DNA of 35,202 nucleotides from an uncultured Collinsella sp. (GTDB lineage: Bacteria; Actinomycetota; Coriobacteriia; Coriobacteriales; Coriobacteriaceae). Below, piece after piece: positions 32,816-35,202 of this stretch. The DNA lies in assembly GCA_949288855.1 (NCBI GenBank), contig CASELS010000008.1, positions 1 to 35,202 of the forward strand, in the 5' to 3' direction. A model generated the notes under the pieces. That model saw nothing but the letters and a program-made list of their open reading frames with translations, was not told the origin of the DNA and searched no databases. Every line of letters begins with the position of its first letter. Position 1 is the stretch's first letter. The translations under genes and the position numbers were made by a program.

Positions 32816-33793
32816 ATGGAAACCGTCTTATGCGAAGCTTCTGCGTTTTACTACTACCGAGTTCCTCCCTGTATTTTGAAGCTGTGCCTAGATTGCCCCG
32901 ATTTGTCCACGCGCGGCGGTCGTCGCGCGCTTTCAGCGTGCGACACCTTTCTCGGTTACATTCCGACACCATTGCACGTGCTGGTCCGTCATGCCCGAGA
33001 GAGGCATGACGTGAACGCATTCGTCACGCACGTCTGGAATGCTGAATTTGAAGTCGGTATGCTCCAGGAGATAGACACCTACCATTTTGTAACTTCGCCC
33101 GCGATGACCCTGCTGCTTATGGCGCGGTATCTATCGTTGCCGCATTTGGTGATGGCAGTGTATGAGATGACGGGGACCTTCTCGGTAATTGGGCTCGTGC
33201 CTGAGCATCGAGAGGAAGTGCAAAGGTGGATTAATAGCGGTTGGCGCGGGGAGGACGGCTGGTCGCCAGTACTGGACAGAAACAATAAACTAACAGGCCT
33301 TTGGAAGCGAAAGCCCTTGGTGTCACTTGCCGACTTGCGCTCCTTTGCGACGGCGCATGCTGGGATTAGGGGAGTGAAGCAGTTTCGTCGCGCGTTGGAC
33401 TTGGTGTACGGAGAGGTAGCGTCTCCATTTGAAGCGCAGTCGGCGATCCTGCTTGGATGGAGCCGGCGACTCGGCGGCGCTGGGCTGGGCCCCTTCTCGC
33501 TGAATAGGGTTGTCAGATTCGATAGGAGGGCAAAGACGTTGTCCTCCCAGGGATACGCAGTCGTGGACCTCTACATTGAAGAGGGCCCTGATCATTCCGC
33601 GATTGCACTGGAATGTCAGGGAAAGGCAAGCCACGGTGAGTCCGGAGCGAATGAGCACGATGCCGATAGGCAGCTCGCTTTAGAAAGCATGGGGATCCAC
33701 ACCATATTGCTGACAAGCGGACAGATATACAGCGCATCTCGTTTTTTGCGGTTGGCGGAGCATATCTCGGAATTGTTGGGGCGGACCTACTAG
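32816..33793 (+). CDS. DUF559/AbiEi-like orphan protein with PD-(D/E)XK-type C-terminus
   Basis: ATG 32816 has GGGGGAGGG (32804-32812) upstream. The N-terminal half of the 325-residue protein (CEASAFYYYRVPP, then TSPAMTLLLMARYLSLPHLVMAVYEMTG in two stretches) resembles Actinobacteria proteins annotated with AbiEi-type antitoxin domains. The C-terminal half looks like a Vsr/DUF559 nuclease fold: SPFEAQSAILL, VVDLYIE, then IALECQGK, giving a Glu, Asp, Glu-x-Gln set, then DADRQLALESMGI. Catalysis is unproven. It lies alone between two copies of the inverted-repeat element. After its TAG the frame stays open for 40 more codons (to TAA 33914-33916), reading RDKERWLRGEVLINWKDLAD and an Arg-rich end. 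This could be the original C-terminus. Confidence 0.65.
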   Translation: METVLCEASAFYYYRVPPCILKLCLDCPDLSTRGGRRALSACDTFLGYIPTPLHVLVRHARERHDVNAFVTHVWNAEFEVGMLQEIDTYHFVTSPAMTLLLMARYLSLPHLVMAVYEMTGTFSVIGLVPEHREEVQRWINSGWRGEDGWSPVLDRNNKLTGLWKRKPLVSLADLRSFATAHAGIRGVKQFRRALDLVYGEVASPFEAQSAILLGWSRRLGGAGLGPFSLNRVVRFDRRAKTLSSQGYAVVDLYIEEGPDHSAIALECQGKASHGESGANEHDADRQLALESMGIHTILLTSGQIYSASRFLRLAEHISELLGRTY

Positions 33794-33917
33794 GCAAAAT
33801 GTCGGAGCCTGCGAGATAAGGAACGCTGGTTGCGAGGGGAGGTTCTGATCAATTGGAAGGACCTTGCCGACGATGCTCAGCGGGCTGCGGTGACGCGTCG
33901 GCGACGAGGGCGATAAA

Positions 33918-34058
33918 GCCCAAGTCGTTCATGAGCGTAAAGATGAGAGGCTTTGAAGTAGGGGGCTTGCTACAAAAGAGGTTTTCCCAGATAAATCAAG
34001 ACAGAAAGAATCGGTGCGTTTGGTCGTGTCAGTTTTTACGCTCATGAACGACTTGGGC
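33918..34058. repeat. ERIC/MITE-like inverted-repeat element, copy 3
   Basis: The arms are perfect over 24 bases: the left begins GCCCAAGTCGTTCATGAGCG at 33918 and the complement ends at 34058. At 141 bp it is 10 bases shorter than copies 1 and 2. Its interior (GTTTTCCCAGATAA) matches copy 2 in the opposite orientation. Relative to copy 1, two positions in the arms have changed on both sides at once, keeping the pairing. It begins one base after the TAA at 33914-33916. Confidence 0.82.
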
Positions 34059-34082
34059 CCTCACGAAATATGGTTCCGATAA

Positions 34083-34117
34083 GGAAAAAGGGTGCCGCGC
34101 GGCTGCGCGGCACCCTT
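34083..34117 (-). terminator. Terminator of the pyridoxal kinase gene
   Basis: A perfect 13-bp stem, AAGGGTGCCGCGC (34088-34100) and GCGCGGCACCCTT (34105-34117), has a GGCT loop. On the minus strand it is followed by TTTCCTT. Confidence 0.88.
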
Positions 34118-34143
34118 GGATTCAGGTGCGTGAGGTTGCTGGA

Positions 34144-35037
34144 TTAGCCCAAAAGCGCGGCGACCTTGCCCAGAAGCGGCTCGAAGCTGACGCCGCGGTC
34201 CTGGAACTGCGGCTGCTTGGAGGACACGATCATGGCGTCGTGCACGAAGTCGCCGGCAAAGCGCACAGCCTCCTCTGTGGTGCGGCCAGCCATAACGGCG
34301 GCGAGCAGGCACGAGCAGTACAGGTCACCAGTGCCGTGCAGCATGTAGGGCAACAGCTCGTTGTTGACCTCAAAGAACGACCCGTCCTGCGCACCCACAA
34401 AGTTGCGGATAAGTCCGTCGCCGCGCTGGATGCCCTTGAGGACAACCGTCTTGGTGCCCTTTGCAAGCAGCGCGTCGGTCAGGCGGTGCGCCTCGTCGTC
34501 GGTGATGTCCTCGCCGGCCCATGCGTCCCCGATGGGCTCGCCCAGGATGATGGCGGCCTCGGTGAGGTTGGGTGTGAGGATGTCCGCACCCTCAGCGAGC
34601 TTGGCCATGGCGTCACAGAGCTCGGGGGTGTAGGTGGGGTAGACCTTGCCGTGGTCCGCCATGACGGGGTCGACCACGCGAAGCGCCTGAGGATAGGTGG
34701 CGTAGAGGTCGCGGATGCGATCGACCTGCTCGGGTGCGCCGAGGAAGCCGGAGTAGATTGCGTCGATATCGACCCCAATGCCCTTCCAGGCGGCGAGGTA
34801 GTTGGAGAGGATCTCGGTGGTGTCGTGCATGTACCAGCCGGGGAAGGCGGTGTGCGACGAGAAGAGGCCGGTCGGGACCGGGCAGACGTCGCAGCCGGCG
34901 GCCGAGAGGACCGGGATGGCGACGCCGAGCGAGCACTTGCCGTAGCCGCACAGGTCGTGGACGGCGGCAACGCGCGGGATGTAGTCCCCTTCACGCCGGT
35001 AAAGGGGCTGTGCAGACATGCTGATTCCGTTGGACAT
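34144..35037 (-). CDS. pdxK: Pyridoxal/pyridoxamine kinase
   Basis: I chose the start at 35037 (MSNGISMSAQPL), with AGAAGGAA upstream on the minus strand; the open frame beyond has no family sequence. The 297-residue protein is a ribokinase-like fold kinase that phosphorylates vitamin B6 forms at the 5' position. Motifs visible are VHDLCGYGKCSLGVAIPVLS, the LFSSHTAFPGW substrate region, VDPVMADHGKVY, LTPNLTEAA and the catalytic-base motif GTGDLYCS (Asp in GTGD) near residue ~225. Whether it is the PdxK or PdxY subtype cannot be settled here. It is convergent with the accessory segment. Confidence 0.92.
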   Translation of the reverse strand: MSNGISMSAQPLYRREGDYIPRVAAVHDLCGYGKCSLGVAIPVLSAAGCDVCPVPTGLFSSHTAFPGWYMHDTTEILSNYLAAWKGIGVDIDAIYSGFLGAPEQVDRIRDLYATYPQALRVVDPVMADHGKVYPTYTPELCDAMAKLAEGADILTPNLTEAAIILGEPIGDAWAGEDITDDEAHRLTDALLAKGTKTVVLKGIQRGDGLIRNFVGAQDGSFFEVNNELLPYMLHGTGDLYCSCLLAAVMAGRTTEEAVRFAGDFVHDAMIVSSKQPQFQDRGVSFEPLLGKVAALLG

Positions 35038-35090
35038 GGGTATTCCTTCTTTCATCCGCGGACTTATGGACCAGCGTACGGTTACCCAGC

Positions 35091-35096
35091 ATAGTA
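35091..35096 (-). promoter_or_regulatory. -10-like element before the kinase gene
   Basis: On the minus strand the sequence reads TACTAT, 53 bases before the chosen start. No clear -35 box is seen. The remaining bases to the window end hold no supported gene. Confidence 0.3.
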
Positions 35097-35202
35097 CGCG
35101 CTGGCGCGCCGGCGGGCGCGTATTCACTTCGAAACAGAGAGCGCACATTGCGTGCGCCTTGGGGCGGGCCGGGCACAGCGCGGCGCACCGCCACCAGGAG
35201 GG

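Larger units (their letters stand above)
33794..34143. other. Gap between the orphan gene and pdxK/pdxY
   Basis: The first 120 bases continue the upstream reading frame without a stop until 33914-33916. Repeat element copy 3 follows directly, then the terminator of the converging kinase gene (34083-34117). No separate gene is supported. Confidence 0.5.

Noticed and set aside
32376..34143. Insertion sequence or integrated element with its own transposase
   Set aside because: Only the inverted-repeat elements and one nuclease-like gene are seen. There is no transposase, integrase or clear target duplication.

Overview
The window is most likely from a high-GC gut actinobacterium of the Coriobacteriia (Collinsella/Olsenella type). 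This is inferred from gene order and protein style, not from a database search. The order rpmH-rnpA-yidD-yidC-khpB-rsmG-parA-parB, with parS sites and DnaA-box-like motifs, marks the chromosomal origin region. The first ~620 bases do not belong with the rest. They carry the end of an H-X9-DG prepilin-like gene and the start of an exported protein in the style of Lentisphaerota/Planctomycetota. They are joined head-on to the interior of a Coriobacteriia GHKL-ATPase gene, so an assembly chimera is the likeliest explanation.

Layout. 1-620: foreign fragment. 624-995 (-): ATPase gene cut off by the junction. 996-1350: candidate oriC and rpmH promoter. 1351-6502 (+): ribosomal protein L34, RNase P protein, membrane insertase, RNA-binding KhpB, 16S rRNA methyltransferase, chromosome partitioning genes and a small membrane protein. 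The rsmG-parB part is visibly more AT-rich than its surroundings. 6699-7745 (-): rlmN. 7899-11839 (+): ddl and a DnaQ-DinG exonuclease-helicase. 11964-12584: a HipB-like XRE regulator behind a long perfect inverted repeat. 13119-18833 (+): dnaB, purA, degV, purD, with repeat-rich gaps upstream of dnaB and purA. 18834-19819: a gene-free, repeat-rich kilobase. 19820-27784: a giant cell-wall-anchored adhesin (vWA domain plus twelve isopeptide-type repeats), followed at once by a small winged-helix regulator gene. 28281-32375 (+): Nudix hydrolase, ABC exporter and a single-pass membrane protein. 32376-34143: accessory segment with a DUF559/AbiEi-like orphan gene between two copies of a long inverted-repeat element. 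34144-35037 (-): pyridoxal kinase.

The most interesting non-genic structure is a family of three intergenic elements (14525-14675, 32413-32563, 33918-34058). They are 141-151 bp long with 21-24 bp terminal inverted repeats whose two arms change together between copies, and some share an internal AAAGCGCTTT palindrome. Two lie within a few bases of a stop codon. They resemble ERIC or MITE elements in design. Several upstream regions also carry helically phased direct repeats: 31-bp units before dnaB, 9-mers and 7-mers at 11-12 bp steps before the adhesin, and 10-mers at 11-bp steps before the ABC exporter. They look like multi-site operators for unidentified regulators.

Most core genes fall in ordinary cellular pathways: replication and segregation (parAB, dnaB, dinG), ribosome and RNA maintenance (rpmH, rnpA, rsmG, rlmN, khpB), envelope assembly (yidC, yidD, ddl), purine synthesis (purA, purD) and cofactor salvage (pdxK/pdxY).
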